Shown here piece by piece: positions 7,401 to 14,725 of a DNA stretch of 14,796 nt. Under the pieces are notes generated by a model. That model searched no databases. It had not been told where the DNA came from and saw only the letters and a list, made by a program, of their open reading frames with translations. Source of the stretch: Zymomonas sp. Lineage in GTDB: Bacteria > Pseudomonadota > Alphaproteobacteria > Sphingomonadales > Sphingomonadaceae. Made by a program: the position numbers and the translations under genes. How positions within the stretch are numbered: position 1 is the stretch's first letter; every line of letters begins with the position of its first letter. The stretch covers positions 1-14,796 of the forward strand of contig NZ_JAIWON010000072.1 in the NCBI RefSeq assembly GCF_020216885.1, read 5' to 3'.

Positions 7401-8726
7401 ATGCAACAATGGCTTGACCGCTATTTCAGGCTGACAGAACGCGGGACAACTATTCGCACCGAAGTCATGGCAGGTTTAACGACCTTTTTAACCATGGCTT
7501 ATATTATTGTGGTCAATCCGACCCTTTTGGCACAGGCGGGTATGCCTTACGCTGCTGTTGCGGCTGCAACTTGTTTTGCGGCCGGATTTGCCAGTCTTTT
7601 GATGGGTTTTTATGCCAATACACCTTTGGCCTTGGCACCCGGATTGGGGTTGAATGCCTATTTCGCCTTTACCGTTGTTGGGCAGATGGGAATTCCTTGG
7701 ACACAAGCCTTGGGCTGCGTTTTCCTGTCAGGGGCGATTTTCCTGTTTCTGACTTTTGCCGGTATTCGGCAAATGATTATCAAGGCCATTCCTCATTCTC
7801 TTTTTTCCGCGACCGCAGGTGGTATCGGGCTTTTTATTGCTTTTATTGGTCTTAGAAATGCCGGCATTATTCAGGCGAGCGCCTCAAGTTTGGTAACTTT
7901 GGGATCGCTGGGAAATACGCAAACGCTGTTAGCCATAGGAGGTCTTCTTCTGACCGCTATTTTAATGGCTTATCGGGTGAGGGGGGCGATCCTGATCGGT
8001 ATTTTGGCCGTGACTTTCATCGGCATCTTATCCGGTTTTGTCCATTTTTCTGGCAGTGATTATAGCCCCGCTATGTTGGGTAAAACGGCCTTTGCCCTTG
8101 ATATCAAAGGCGCTTTATTTCGGGGTCATAATTTCGGTTCGGCCATTATCGAGATTTTGTTCATCCTGTTATTTGTTGATCTGTTTGATAATATCGGCAC
8201 CTTGGTTGCCGTGACGAAACGCGCCGGTTTGATGGATAAAGACGGCAACATTCCTAATTTGAACCGGATGCTTTTAACCGATGCGATTGCGACTTTGGTT
8301 GGTGCTTTATCCGGCACCTCTACCGTCACTTCTTATATTGAAAGTGCCGCAGGGGTGCAGGCCGGAGGTCGAAGCGGTTTGACCGCGGTTATCGTCGGGT
8401 TATTGTTTCTGTGTATGTTATGGGTTGCGCCCTATGCCCAGATTATTCCGATTGGGGCAACGGCACCCGCTCTTATTCTGGTGGGGTCGCTGATGATGGC
8501 TCCATTGATTGAAATTGACTGGAATAATATCGAAGAAGCCTTGCCCTCCTTTTTGACCTTGATTGTGATCCCTTTGAGTTTTTCCATCGCGAATGGTCTG
8601 GCTTTTGGCATTATTGCCTATACGGCTTTGAAAATAGCCAAGGGTAAGCTCAAAAAAGACGATTGGTTGCTTTGTTTATTGGCCGCTTTGTTTATTGGCC
8701 GCTTTGTTTATCTGGCGAGGGGATAA
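7401..8726 (+). CDS. AzgA-type purine (adenine/guanine/hypoxanthine) permease
   Basis: Inner-membrane proton-coupled purine-base importer of the AzgA branch of the nucleobase/ascorbate permease superfamily. From ATG 7401 it has 441 residues with about 12-14 hydrophobic segments. Typical features are the amphipathic start (QQWLDRYFRLTERGTTIRTE), VMAGLTTFLTMAYIIVVNP in helix 1, ANTPLALAPGLGLNAYFAF in the unwound helix 3, FVDLFDNIGTLVAV and the signature GTSTVTSYIESAAGVQAGGR. The start is chosen because GGGGGA (7391-7396) precedes it closely; ATG 7380 would add seven residues without a good site. The stop is 4 bp before the NUP gene, implying tight co-transcription. A 16-bp tandem repeat covers its last codons. 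Exact base specificity is not readable; the adjacent adenine-type deaminase suggests adenine is one substrate. Confidence 0.9.
   Translation: MQQWLDRYFRLTERGTTIRTEVMAGLTTFLTMAYIIVVNPTLLAQAGMPYAAVAAATCFAAGFASLLMGFYANTPLALAPGLGLNAYFAFTVVGQMGIPWTQALGCVFLSGAIFLFLTFAGIRQMIIKAIPHSLFSATAGGIGLFIAFIGLRNAGIIQASASSLVTLGSLGNTQTLLAIGGLLLTAILMAYRVRGAILIGILAVTFIGILSGFVHFSGSDYSPAMLGKTAFALDIKGALFRGHNFGSAIIEILFILLFVDLFDNIGTLVAVTKRAGLMDKDGNIPNLNRMLLTDAIATLVGALSGTSTVTSYIESAAGVQAGGRSGLTAVIVGLLFLCMLWVAPYAQIIPIGATAPALILVGSLMMAPLIEIDWNNIEEALPSFLTLIVIPLSFSIANGLAFGIIAYTALKIAKGKLKKDDWLLCLLAALFIGRFVYLARG
8671..8711 (+). repeat. 16-bp tandem repeat at the 3' end of the AzgA gene
   Basis: TTTGTTTATTGGCCGC occurs twice in exact tandem (8671-8686 and 8687-8702), followed by nine more bases of a third copy (8703-8711). 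Because 16 is not a multiple of three, each copy is read in a different frame, yet the product remains a plausible hydrophobic C-terminus (LLCLLAALFIGRFVYLARG). Loss or gain of one unit would shift the last codons and the spacing to the NUP gene. Confidence 0.85.
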
Positions 8727-8730
8727 CGGG

Positions 8731-9852
8731 ATGAAAATCAGCCGATATAAAAAATTAGCTGCCCTTTTAGGCGGGCTGGCTTTGTTCTATGCGCCCGCTA
8801 TGGCTGCTGGAAAAAGCGGTGGTGCGGTCGTCCCGAAAAAGGTGATTTCTGAAAAGAAAGCCTGTGCCTGCTCGCAGACGAAAATTCCGGTGCGGGTTGT
8901 TGTTCTGACGGCTTTTGAAATCGGGGAAGACCAAGGCGACAAAGCGGGTGAATTTCAGGCTTGGGCAAATATCTTGCCCGAAAAAATTGATTTTCCTGCC
9001 GCGCCTAGAAATCTGCGTTTTGACCCCAAGACAGGTGTTCTGGCGATCAATACCGGCATGGGAACGGGGCAGGCCGCGACTTCGGTTATGGCTTTGGGAC
9101 ATGATGATCGTTTTGATTTATCGCATGCTTATTGGTTAGTAGCAGCGATTGCGGGCGTTAATCCCAATGCGTCAAGCATTGGATCAGCGGCATGGATTGG
9201 TAACGTCGTTGATAGTGATTTTGGCTATTCGATTGACCCTAGAGAAATGCCGTCTGATTGGTCAACCGGATCAATCCCTTGGGATAAAAAGCGGCCTTAT
9301 GAAACCCCGCGTCCCGATAATTCACATAATCTTTTTGCCTTGAATAAAGGCTTACAAAATTGGGCATATCAGCAAACGGCACAGATAACTTTGCCGGATA
9401 ATCCGACCTTGCAAAAAATAAGGTCAGGCTATCCCGCCTATAAAACTGCGCTGCGCCCGCCTGAAATCGTCAAAGGTGACGAGGCAACAGGGCAGGCTTT
9501 TTGGCATGGCGTTTTATCCAATAGCCATATCGAAAAATGGGTGTCTTATTGGACAGATGGCAGCGGACATTTTGTGATGACCGGCATGGAGGATAGCGGT
9601 ATTGCAAGAGCCATTGCTGTTTTATCTAAAGAAGGCCGTGCCGATTATAATCGGGTCATGATGTTACGAACCGGTGCCAATTATACATTCCAGCCAAGTG
9701 GCAGTAATGCTGCCGCCAGTTTAGCGCATGAAGGTAGTGAGCTTTCTGGCATGCAATCGGCTTTGGATGCCGCCTTTACCGTTGGTGACAAGGTTGTGAG
9801 CGAGATATCATCCCATTGGGATCGATATCGTGATCATATACCCGCCTCTTGA
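8731..9852 (+). CDS. Secreted NUP-family protein ('purine nucleoside permease'), probable nucleoside-cleaving enzyme
   Basis: 373 residues from ATG 8731, with ribosome site GAGGGGAT about 7 nt upstream. A Sec signal peptide is clear: basic MKISRYKK, a hydrophobic core, and A-M-A before likely cleavage after residue 25. The mature part has no membrane segment. It belongs to the NUP family, named after a fungal purine nucleoside permease (Candida albicans). However, the layout resembles a nucleoside-phosphorylase fold: VVLTAFEIG near 57-65, INTGMGTGQAATSVMAL (106-122), an AAIAGVNP strand-turn (138-145) followed by Asp161 and Asp163, and GMEDSGIARAI (285-295), which parallels the Met-Glu ribose-binding helix of phosphorylases and nucleosidases. 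I infer a periplasmic enzyme that releases the purine base, not a transporter. It lies 4 bp after the AzgA gene and 36 bp before the adenine-deaminase-like gene, so its product could feed both. Confidence 0.85.
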   Translation: MKISRYKKLAALLGGLALFYAPAMAAGKSGGAVVPKKVISEKKACACSQTKIPVRVVVLTAFEIGEDQGDKAGEFQAWANILPEKIDFPAAPRNLRFDPKTGVLAINTGMGTGQAATSVMALGHDDRFDLSHAYWLVAAIAGVNPNASSIGSAAWIGNVVDSDFGYSIDPREMPSDWSTGSIPWDKKRPYETPRPDNSHNLFALNKGLQNWAYQQTAQITLPDNPTLQKIRSGYPAYKTALRPPEIVKGDEATGQAFWHGVLSNSHIEKWVSYWTDGSGHFVMTGMEDSGIARAIAVLSKEGRADYNRVMMLRTGANYTFQPSGSNAAASLAHEGSELSGMQSALDAAFTVGDKVVSEISSHWDRYRDHIPAS

Positions 9853-9888
9853 GGGTTGACGATTTTCTATTAAATTTGAGTATGTTAC

Positions 9889-10902
9889 ATGAATAATCTT
9901 ATACAATTTATAGCGGCTTTGCCGAAGGCAGAGTTGCATCTGCATATCGAGGGCAGTCTTGAGCCTGAATTGATGTTTGAATTGGCCAAGCGGAATAAGG
10001 TTACCTTACCTTTTCCTGATGTTGAATCCGTGAAAGCTGCCTATAATTTCAACAACTTACAAGAGTTTCTTGATATTTATTATCAAGGAACCAATGTTTT
10101 AAAAACTGAAGAAGATTTCTGTGATTTGGCGATGGCCTATTTCTATCGGGCGCATCGCGATAATGTCCTTCATAGTGAAATCTTTTTTGATCCCCAGAGC
10201 CATACAGAACGCGGCATTCCTTTTAATGTCATCATGAATGGTTTGCTGGCCGCGATTGCCAAGGCCGAAGCCGAATTAGGCATGTCGGTTCAGTTGATTA
10301 TGTGTTTTCTTCGTCATCTGGATGAGGAATCTGCCTTTGCGACTTTGCGGATGGCTGAACCCTTCCTCGACAAGATTACCGGTGTCGGCCTTGATTCTTC
10401 TGAAGTCGGCAATCCGCCTTCAAAATTCCGTCATGTTTTTGCTGAAGCCCGTCGAAAAGGATTGAAGCTGGTCGCCCATGCTGGTGAAGAAGGCGATGCG
10501 TCCTATATTAAAGAGGCTTTGGACATCCTGAATATTGATCGGATCGATCATGGCAACCGGATTACTGAAGATCGTTTGCTGATGACGCGGGCTGCGCGTT
10601 CGGCCATTGCCTTGACGATTTGTCCGCTTTCAAATCAGAAATTACAGGTTGTGCCAGATCTTCGCAATCATCCCTTACCCTATCTGTTGCGCCAAGGGCT
10701 TCGAGTTACTATAAACTCGGACGATCCTGCCTATTTTGGAGGATATGTAAATGATAATTACAAAGCCTTGGCTGAATATTGCGGCCTGAAAGCGGCTGAT
10801 TTCGTTGAAATTGCCAGAAACAGTTTTCTCGGATCATTTCTTCCGGATCAAACCGTCGCAGCTTATCTGGATGTTCTGGATAAATATGTAGAGTCTTTCT
10901 AA
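9889..10902 (+). CDS. Adenine deaminase of the adenosine-deaminase fold (Pa0148/Aah1 type)
   Basis: Zinc amidohydrolase of 337 residues that hydrolyses the 6-amino group of a purine in the cytoplasm. Metal and catalytic residues are all present: HLHIEGS with His17 and His19, HAGEEG with His197 and Glu200, DHG with His221, and NSDDPAYFGGY with Asp278 and Asp279. Databases may call it adenosine deaminase (add), but stretches such as EGSLEPELMFELAKRN, FNNLQEFLDIYYQG, IFFDPQSHTERGIPF, VGLDSSEVGNPPSKF and SDDPAYFGGY are those of adenine deaminases (bacterial Pa0148, yeast Aah1) as I recall them. The expected reaction is therefore adenine to hypoxanthine. The ribosome site is weak (GAG about 8 nt before ATG). 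It is the third gene of the AzgA-NUP-deaminase unit, consistent with a base-salvage role. Family certain; substrate likely but not proven. Confidence 0.9.
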   Translation: MNNLIQFIAALPKAELHLHIEGSLEPELMFELAKRNKVTLPFPDVESVKAAYNFNNLQEFLDIYYQGTNVLKTEEDFCDLAMAYFYRAHRDNVLHSEIFFDPQSHTERGIPFNVIMNGLLAAIAKAEAELGMSVQLIMCFLRHLDEESAFATLRMAEPFLDKITGVGLDSSEVGNPPSKFRHVFAEARRKGLKLVAHAGEEGDASYIKEALDILNIDRIDHGNRITEDRLLMTRAARSAIALTICPLSNQKLQVVPDLRNHPLPYLLRQGLRVTINSDDPAYFGGYVNDNYKALAEYCGLKAADFVEIARNSFLGSFLPDQTVAAYLDVLDKYVESF

Positions 10903-10929
10903 GACGCTGCCTGTTTATAAAACGGCGTC
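10903..10929 (+). terminator. Imperfect hairpin directly after the adenine deaminase gene
   Basis: GAC, GCC and GTTT (10903-10916, with small bulges) can pair with the continuous arm AAACGGCGTC (10920-10929) around a three-base loop. It begins at the base after the stop codon. No T-run follows, so termination is uncertain; it may mark the end of the purine operon. Confidence 0.35.
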
Positions 10930-10933
10930 CGAT

Positions 10934-10939
10934 TTGACA
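10934..10939 (+). promoter_or_regulatory. Possible -35 element for the hpn operon
   Basis: A perfect TTGACA lies 51 bp before the hpnI start in the only gap (88 bp) between the purine and hopanoid genes. The best -10-like hexamer downstream (CATAAG at 10960-10965) is 20 bp away, which is wide, so this is a weak prediction. Confidence 0.3.
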
Positions 10940-10990
10940 CAGATATAAGGCCAGAAAGGCATAAGAACGGTTCATGATCAGGATTAAACA

Positions 10991-12145
10991 ATGATAACCA
11001 TCCTGCATGTCCTTTTGACAATTATAGGCAGTCTGGCATTGCTTATGGCGTTGGCTGGTGTGGGCTATACCATTCTGGCCGCGATTGTCGTTTTGTGGTG
11101 GCAACAAAAAGAGGTAATCAACAGAAAAGAATGGCCTTCGGTTTCGTTGGTCAAGCCTTTGCATGGTGACGAACCCGCCCTTACAGAAAATCTTTTGACC
11201 TTTTTAAAGCAGGATTATCCGGCAGAATATGAAATGCTCTGCGGTATCCAGAATCCTGATGATCCAGCAGGTGCGACCGTAAGAGAGATTGCCTCTACCA
11301 GTAATCAGACGGCCGTCCGTTTGATTGTGGATAGCAAAAGTCACGGCACCAATGCCAAGATTTCCAATCTGATCAATATTACAGCGCATATCGGCCATGA
11401 TATTTTGATTATCAGTGATAGCGATATGAGCGTGCCTGAAAGCTATATTCGTCAGGTCGTTCATGCACTTGAAAGAGAAGATGTCGGGGCGGTGACCTGC
11501 CTTTATCACGGAAGAGGGGATAATGGTTATTGGTCGCGGTTGTCTGCGGCGAATATTGACTATAACTTTTTACCGTCGGTTATGGTAGGCGTTGCTCTTA
11601 GGAAAGCTAACCCTTGTATGGGGTCAACGATTGCCATAAAACGCGAAACGTTGGAAGCGATTGGCGGATTTAACAGCCTCGCCAATATTTTGGCAGATGA
11701 TTATGTTTTGGGTGCAAAAGTTAGGGCGTTGGGATTAAGAGTTGAAGTAATACCGGTTATTTTGACGCATAGCTGCACAGAAACAAGTTTTTCATCCCTT
11801 GTTCGGCATGAATTGCGGTGGTCAGCGACAATCAGGGATATCAATCCGGTCGGCTTTTTCGGAAGTGCGGTCACTTATCCCGTGCCTTTGGCCTTTATCG
11901 GACTGATGTTGACAAATGGGTGGGTAAGCTGGCCGGTTTTTTGCCTTGCTTTGGCTTCTCGTTGGTTATTGGGGTGGCGTATAAATAGGGTGACTGGAGT
12001 TTCACGAATGGACGCGTTATTACAGCTGCCTTTTCGCGATTTACTCTCTTTCGGAATATTTTTATCGACCTTCTTTATCTCTTCTGTTGATTGGCAGGGA
12101 ATGGAACTTACGTTGCATTCTGACGGGCGCATTTCGCGCAAATAG
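10991..12145 (+). CDS. hpnI: Hopanoid glycosyltransferase HpnI (ceramide-glucosyltransferase-like)
   Basis: Membrane-anchored family-2/21-type glycosyltransferase, 384 residues. Known HpnI proteins attach N-acetylglucosamine to bacteriohopanetetrol, the first step toward BHT-glucosamine and the BHT cyclitol ether. The sequence shows an N-terminal membrane segment (about 5-37), then PSVSLVKPLHGDEPALTENL opening the catalytic domain, the metal-binding DSD at 143-145, the ADD motif at 235-237, and the HELRW motif (273-277) that corresponds to (Q/R)xxRW of ceramide glucosyltransferases. Further hydrophobic segments lie at about 290-310, 312-330 and near 350-365. The GT-A core therefore faces the cytoplasm between membrane anchors. 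The stop overlaps the ribosome site of hpnJ, and hpnJ and hpnK follow at once, confirming the hopanoid assignment over a generic glycosyltransferase. Confidence 0.93.
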   Translation: MITILHVLLTIIGSLALLMALAGVGYTILAAIVVLWWQQKEVINRKEWPSVSLVKPLHGDEPALTENLLTFLKQDYPAEYEMLCGIQNPDDPAGATVREIASTSNQTAVRLIVDSKSHGTNAKISNLINITAHIGHDILIISDSDMSVPESYIRQVVHALEREDVGAVTCLYHGRGDNGYWSRLSAANIDYNFLPSVMVGVALRKANPCMGSTIAIKRETLEAIGGFNSLANILADDYVLGAKVRALGLRVEVIPVILTHSCTETSFSSLVRHELRWSATIRDINPVGFFGSAVTYPVPLAFIGLMLTNGWVSWPVFCLALASRWLLGWRINRVTGVSRMDALLQLPFRDLLSFGIFLSTFFISSVDWQGMELTLHSDGRISRK

Positions 12146-12159
12146 GAGTCCTTTTTATA

Positions 12160-13590
12160 ATGATGCGTACGCTTTTTCTGCAGGCACCGTCTTTTGACGG
12201 TTTTGATGGCGGGGCTGGTTCTCGTTATCAGGCTCGCCGTGAAATCAAGAGCTTCTGGTATCCGACCTGGCTCGCACAGCCTGCAGCTCTTATTAAAGAT
12301 TCAAAGCTGATTGATGCCCCGCCGCATGGCACGAAATTACCGGAAGTTTTGGCTATTGCGCCAGATTATGATTTGGCGATTTTGCATACCTCGGTTCCTA
12401 GCTTTGCGTCCGATGTCAAAACCGCAGCGGCTCTTAAAAAAGTCAATCCGGCGATGAAAATCGGTTTCATCGGGGCAAAAGTCGCGGTCGAGGCTGATAA
12501 AAGCCTGAAAGATGCCAAGGGTATTGTTGACTTTGTGGCGCGTAACGAATTTGATTTCACGATCAAAGATGTCGCCGATGGCAAAGATTGGTCAGAAATT
12601 CTTGGCTTGAGCTATATCAATGATAAAGGCGAAATCGTCCATAATGCGGATCGGCCTTTATTGCAGAATATGGATGAGCTGCCCTTTGTGACTCCGATTT
12701 ACAAGCGCGATCTTGAAATCGAAAAATATTTCATCGGCTATCTGAAACATCCTTATATCTCGATCTATACGGGACGGGGTTGTAAGTCGCATTGTAGTTT
12801 TTGTCTGTGGCCGCAAACCGTTGGTGGGCATAAATACAGAACCCGCAGCGTCGAGCATGTGATTGAAGAAATCAAATATGCGCTAAAGACTTTCCCGCAG
12901 GTAAAAGAATTCTTCTTTGATGACGATACCTTTACCGATGATCGTCCCCGCGCCGAAGCGATTGCCCGCGAATTGGGTAAATTAGGGGTTACGTGGTCTT
13001 GTAACGCCAAAGCCAATGTGCCTTATGAAACCTTGAAGGTTCTGAAAGATAACGGGCTTCGTCTGTTATTGGTCGGTTATGAATCCGGTAACCAGCAGAT
13101 CTTGCATAATATCAAAAAAGGGATGCGGGTCGAAACAGCCGAGAAATTTACCCGTGATTGTCATGATCTGGGTATTGCTATCCACGGCACTTTCATTTTG
13201 GGTTTGCCGGGTGAAACGCGCGAAACGATCGAACAGACCATTAAATGGGCTTGTGAGATCAATCCGCATACCATTCAGGTTTCTTTGGCTGCCCCTTATC
13301 CGGGAACCTTACTTTATAAACAGGCTATCGAAAATGGCTGGCTTGACCAGTCACATGCTGAATTAGTGGATGAACATGGTGTCCAGATAGCACCTTTGAG
13401 CTATCCGCATTTAAGTCATGAAGAAATCTTCCGTTCAGTTGAAGTTTTCTATAAGCGCTTTTATTTCCGCCCCGGTAAAGTCTTCTCAATCGTCAACGAA
13501 ATGGTTCGTGACTTTGACATGATGAAACGCCGGTTGCGCGAAGGTGTTGAGTTCTTCCAGTTCCTGCGGGAACGGAAAGAGGCTTGCTAA
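12160..13590 (+). CDS. hpnJ: Hopanoid radical SAM protein HpnJ (BHT cyclitol ether formation)
   Basis: 476-residue radical S-adenosylmethionine enzyme with an N-terminal cobalamin-binding-like region (about 1-150). The iron-sulfur motif CxxxCxxC is intact at Cys208, Cys212 and Cys215 within GRGCKSHCSFCLWPQ. It is followed by FFFDDDTFTDDRPRA (about 267-281) and the C-terminal barrel strands LLLVGYESG and FILGLPGETRE. In known systems HpnJ contracts the glucosamine ring of BHT-glucosamine to give the BHT cyclitol ether. AGGAG at 12144-12148 overlaps the hpnI stop and lies 11 nt from ATG 12160; a second ATG follows immediately, so the start could be one codon later. hpnK begins 15 bp after the stop. 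N-terminal cobalamin binding is inferred from the fold class; the usual DxHxxG is not evident. Confidence 0.94.
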   Translation: MMRTLFLQAPSFDGFDGGAGSRYQARREIKSFWYPTWLAQPAALIKDSKLIDAPPHGTKLPEVLAIAPDYDLAILHTSVPSFASDVKTAAALKKVNPAMKIGFIGAKVAVEADKSLKDAKGIVDFVARNEFDFTIKDVADGKDWSEILGLSYINDKGEIVHNADRPLLQNMDELPFVTPIYKRDLEIEKYFIGYLKHPYISIYTGRGCKSHCSFCLWPQTVGGHKYRTRSVEHVIEEIKYALKTFPQVKEFFFDDDTFTDDRPRAEAIARELGKLGVTWSCNAKANVPYETLKVLKDNGLRLLLVGYESGNQQILHNIKKGMRVETAEKFTRDCHDLGIAIHGTFILGLPGETRETIEQTIKWACEINPHTIQVSLAAPYPGTLLYKQAIENGWLDQSHAELVDEHGVQIAPLSYPHLSHEEIFRSVEVFYKRFYFRPGKVFSIVNEMVRDFDMMKRRLREGVEFFQFLRERKEAC

Positions 13591-13605
13591 AAACGGAGTA
13601 AAGAA

Positions 13606-14451
13606 GTGAAAAAGCTGATCGTCACCGCTGATGATTTCGGGGCTGCGACCGTTGTTAATGAGGCAGTGGAAAAAGCGCATATCGATGGCGTGTTGACGGC
13701 GGCTAGTCTGATGGTGGGCGCTCCGGCGGCCTTTGATGCGGTCGAACGCGCCAGAAGACTCCCTAAATTAGGGGTTGGTCTTCATTTGGTTCTGGTCGAA
13801 GGTCGTCCGGTTCTGCCGCCTGATGAAATACCTGATCTCGTTGATCGCGATGGTATGTTTCGCCGCAATATGGTGAGAGCCGGTGTCGATATCTTTTTTC
13901 GTCCCGGTGTTCGGCGGCAATTGGTGCGCGAAATTAACGCCCAATTCAGCGCGTTTGCCGCTACCGGTCTGAAACTTGATCATGTCAATGCCCATAAGCA
14001 TTTTCACCTTCATCCAACGATTTCCAATCTCATTTTGGCAATTGGTCGTCGTTATGGTTTGAAGGCGATGCGCGCCCCTGTCGAACCGATCAATATTTTG
14101 GCCGAGATTGAACCGGTGACGCGTCATCTGCCTGACTATGTCGCGATGCCTTGGGCGTATGGTATTCGGAAAAGATCGGTTCATGCCGGTCTTCTTGTGC
14201 CTGATCAGACTTTTGGCATTGCATGGACGGGACATATGACCCCGCACAGAATGTTAGGCGTGATCGAGCATTTGCCGGAAGGCTTGAGTGAAATTTATGT
14301 CCATCCTGCGGTCAGTGATGAATATGAAGGTCATGCTCAAGGCTATGAATCCATTGAAGAATGGCATGCTTTGACCGATGAAGCCGTCAAAAAAGCACTT
14401 AAAGAACGCCAGATTGAGCTGGGTAATTTTTCCGATTTTCTCGGGAAATAA
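13606..14451 (+). CDS. hpnK: Hopanoid deacetylase HpnK (YdjC/ChbG family)
   Basis: 281-residue metal-dependent carbohydrate deacetylase of the YdjC/ChbG fold. Known HpnK removes the acetyl group from BHT-N-acetylglucosamine, giving BHT-glucosamine for HpnJ. Visible active-site elements are TADDFG (7-12, metal-binding Asp), GVGLHLVLVEGRP (His60), and DHVNAHKHFHLHP (125-137) with the His pair typical of the family. EIYVHPAVSDEYEG (about 229-242) provides the C-terminal conserved HP. The start is GTG at 13606, supported by GGAG at 13595-13598 with 7 nt spacing. It completes the hpnI-J-K set in one transcription unit. There is no signal peptide, so it should act at the cytoplasmic face like HpnI. 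The order I-J-K differs from the order of reactions (I, K, J). Confidence 0.94.
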   Translation: MKKLIVTADDFGAATVVNEAVEKAHIDGVLTAASLMVGAPAAFDAVERARRLPKLGVGLHLVLVEGRPVLPPDEIPDLVDRDGMFRRNMVRAGVDIFFRPGVRRQLVREINAQFSAFAATGLKLDHVNAHKHFHLHPTISNLILAIGRRYGLKAMRAPVEPINILAEIEPVTRHLPDYVAMPWAYGIRKRSVHAGLLVPDQTFGIAWTGHMTPHRMLGVIEHLPEGLSEIYVHPAVSDEYEGHAQGYESIEEWHALTDEAVKKALKERQIELGNFSDFLGK

Positions 14452-14516
14452 CGGCTTTAAGCATCATTATTAAACGCTAAAAGACCTGCTTTTCTGTTAA
14501 TCAAACTTGCGATTCT

Positions 14517-14570
14517 GGCCTCTCTATGGAATAGACCCTTTCTATCCTTTTCGGGTTTGTCCCATAGGCC
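14517..14570 (+). other. Potential structured segment in the hpnK-hpnL gap
   Basis: Nested complementary arms are visible: GGCC (14517-14520) and TATGG upstream match CCATA and GGCC at 14562-14570. Inside them ATAGA and TCTAT pair across a short CCCTT loop. The outer helix has a TCTC bulge. It could be a leader or attenuator for hpnL or chance pairing; no known RNA family is recognised. The rest of the 169-bp gap (14452-14620) shows no gene. Confidence 0.3.
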
Positions 14571-14595
14571 GCTTAAAATCTTGGGCGGCTCTTTT
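14568..14595 (+). terminator. Possible short terminator after hpnK
   Basis: GCCGC (14568-14572) pairs with GCGGC (14585-14589) around a 12-nt loop, followed directly by TCTTTT. The stem is only 5 bp, and it shares bases with the alternative 14517-14570 pairing. If real it would separate hpnK from the membrane-protein gene at 14621. Confidence 0.3.
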
Positions 14596-14620
14596 CATAA
14601 GAGCGTGGCTACTTCACTTC

Positions 14621-14712
14621 ATGACCGGTAAAAATAAAGATAAACCATGGAGCCGCATTATCATTCTGGCAGCAAGTCTGACCGGTTTTATTCTGGCTCT
14701 TTATTTTATGCA
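14621..14712 (+). CDS. hpnL: N-terminus of a membrane protein, probably HpnL, truncated at a chimeric join
   Basis: ATG 14621 opens MTGKNKDKPWSR followed by a hydrophobic helix (IIILAASLTGFILALYFM, about residues 13-30). Its position just after hpnK and the short basic tail plus helix fit HpnL, a lysylphosphatidylglycerol-synthetase-like membrane protein found with hopanoid genes and thought to be a transporter. Only about 30 codons look native. After roughly 14711 the base composition jumps to very high GC and the frame continues with Ala/Gly/Leu-rich codons that are better explained by an antisense rpoZ fragment. I therefore end the native part near 14712, with the exact junction uncertain by about 15 bp. 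No strong ribosome site is visible. Identification is by context only. Confidence 0.5.
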
Positions 14713-14725
14713 CCGGGCCGCGGCC

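Noticed and set aside
7190..7417. Open frame of 75 codons between the CNT and AzgA genes
   Set aside because: No ribosome site, no recognisable domain, and it runs into the start of the AzgA gene. It is most likely chance in an AT-rich spacer, though a small protein cannot be excluded.
9856..9886. TTGACG with TATGTT downstream in front of the deaminase gene, as a possible promoter
   Set aside because: Spacing is 19 bp and transcription would begin after the ATG at 9889, so it could not make a normal message for this gene.
10709..11164. Minus-strand open frame of 151 codons across the end of the deaminase gene and the start of hpnI
   Set aside because: It lies antisense to two well-supported genes and their gap, and its translation is rich in Arg, Gln and His without a domain, as expected for a shadow frame.
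13768..14247. Minus-strand open frame of 159 codons inside hpnK
   Set aside because: Fully antisense to a gene with intact catalytic motifs; composition is that of a shadow frame.
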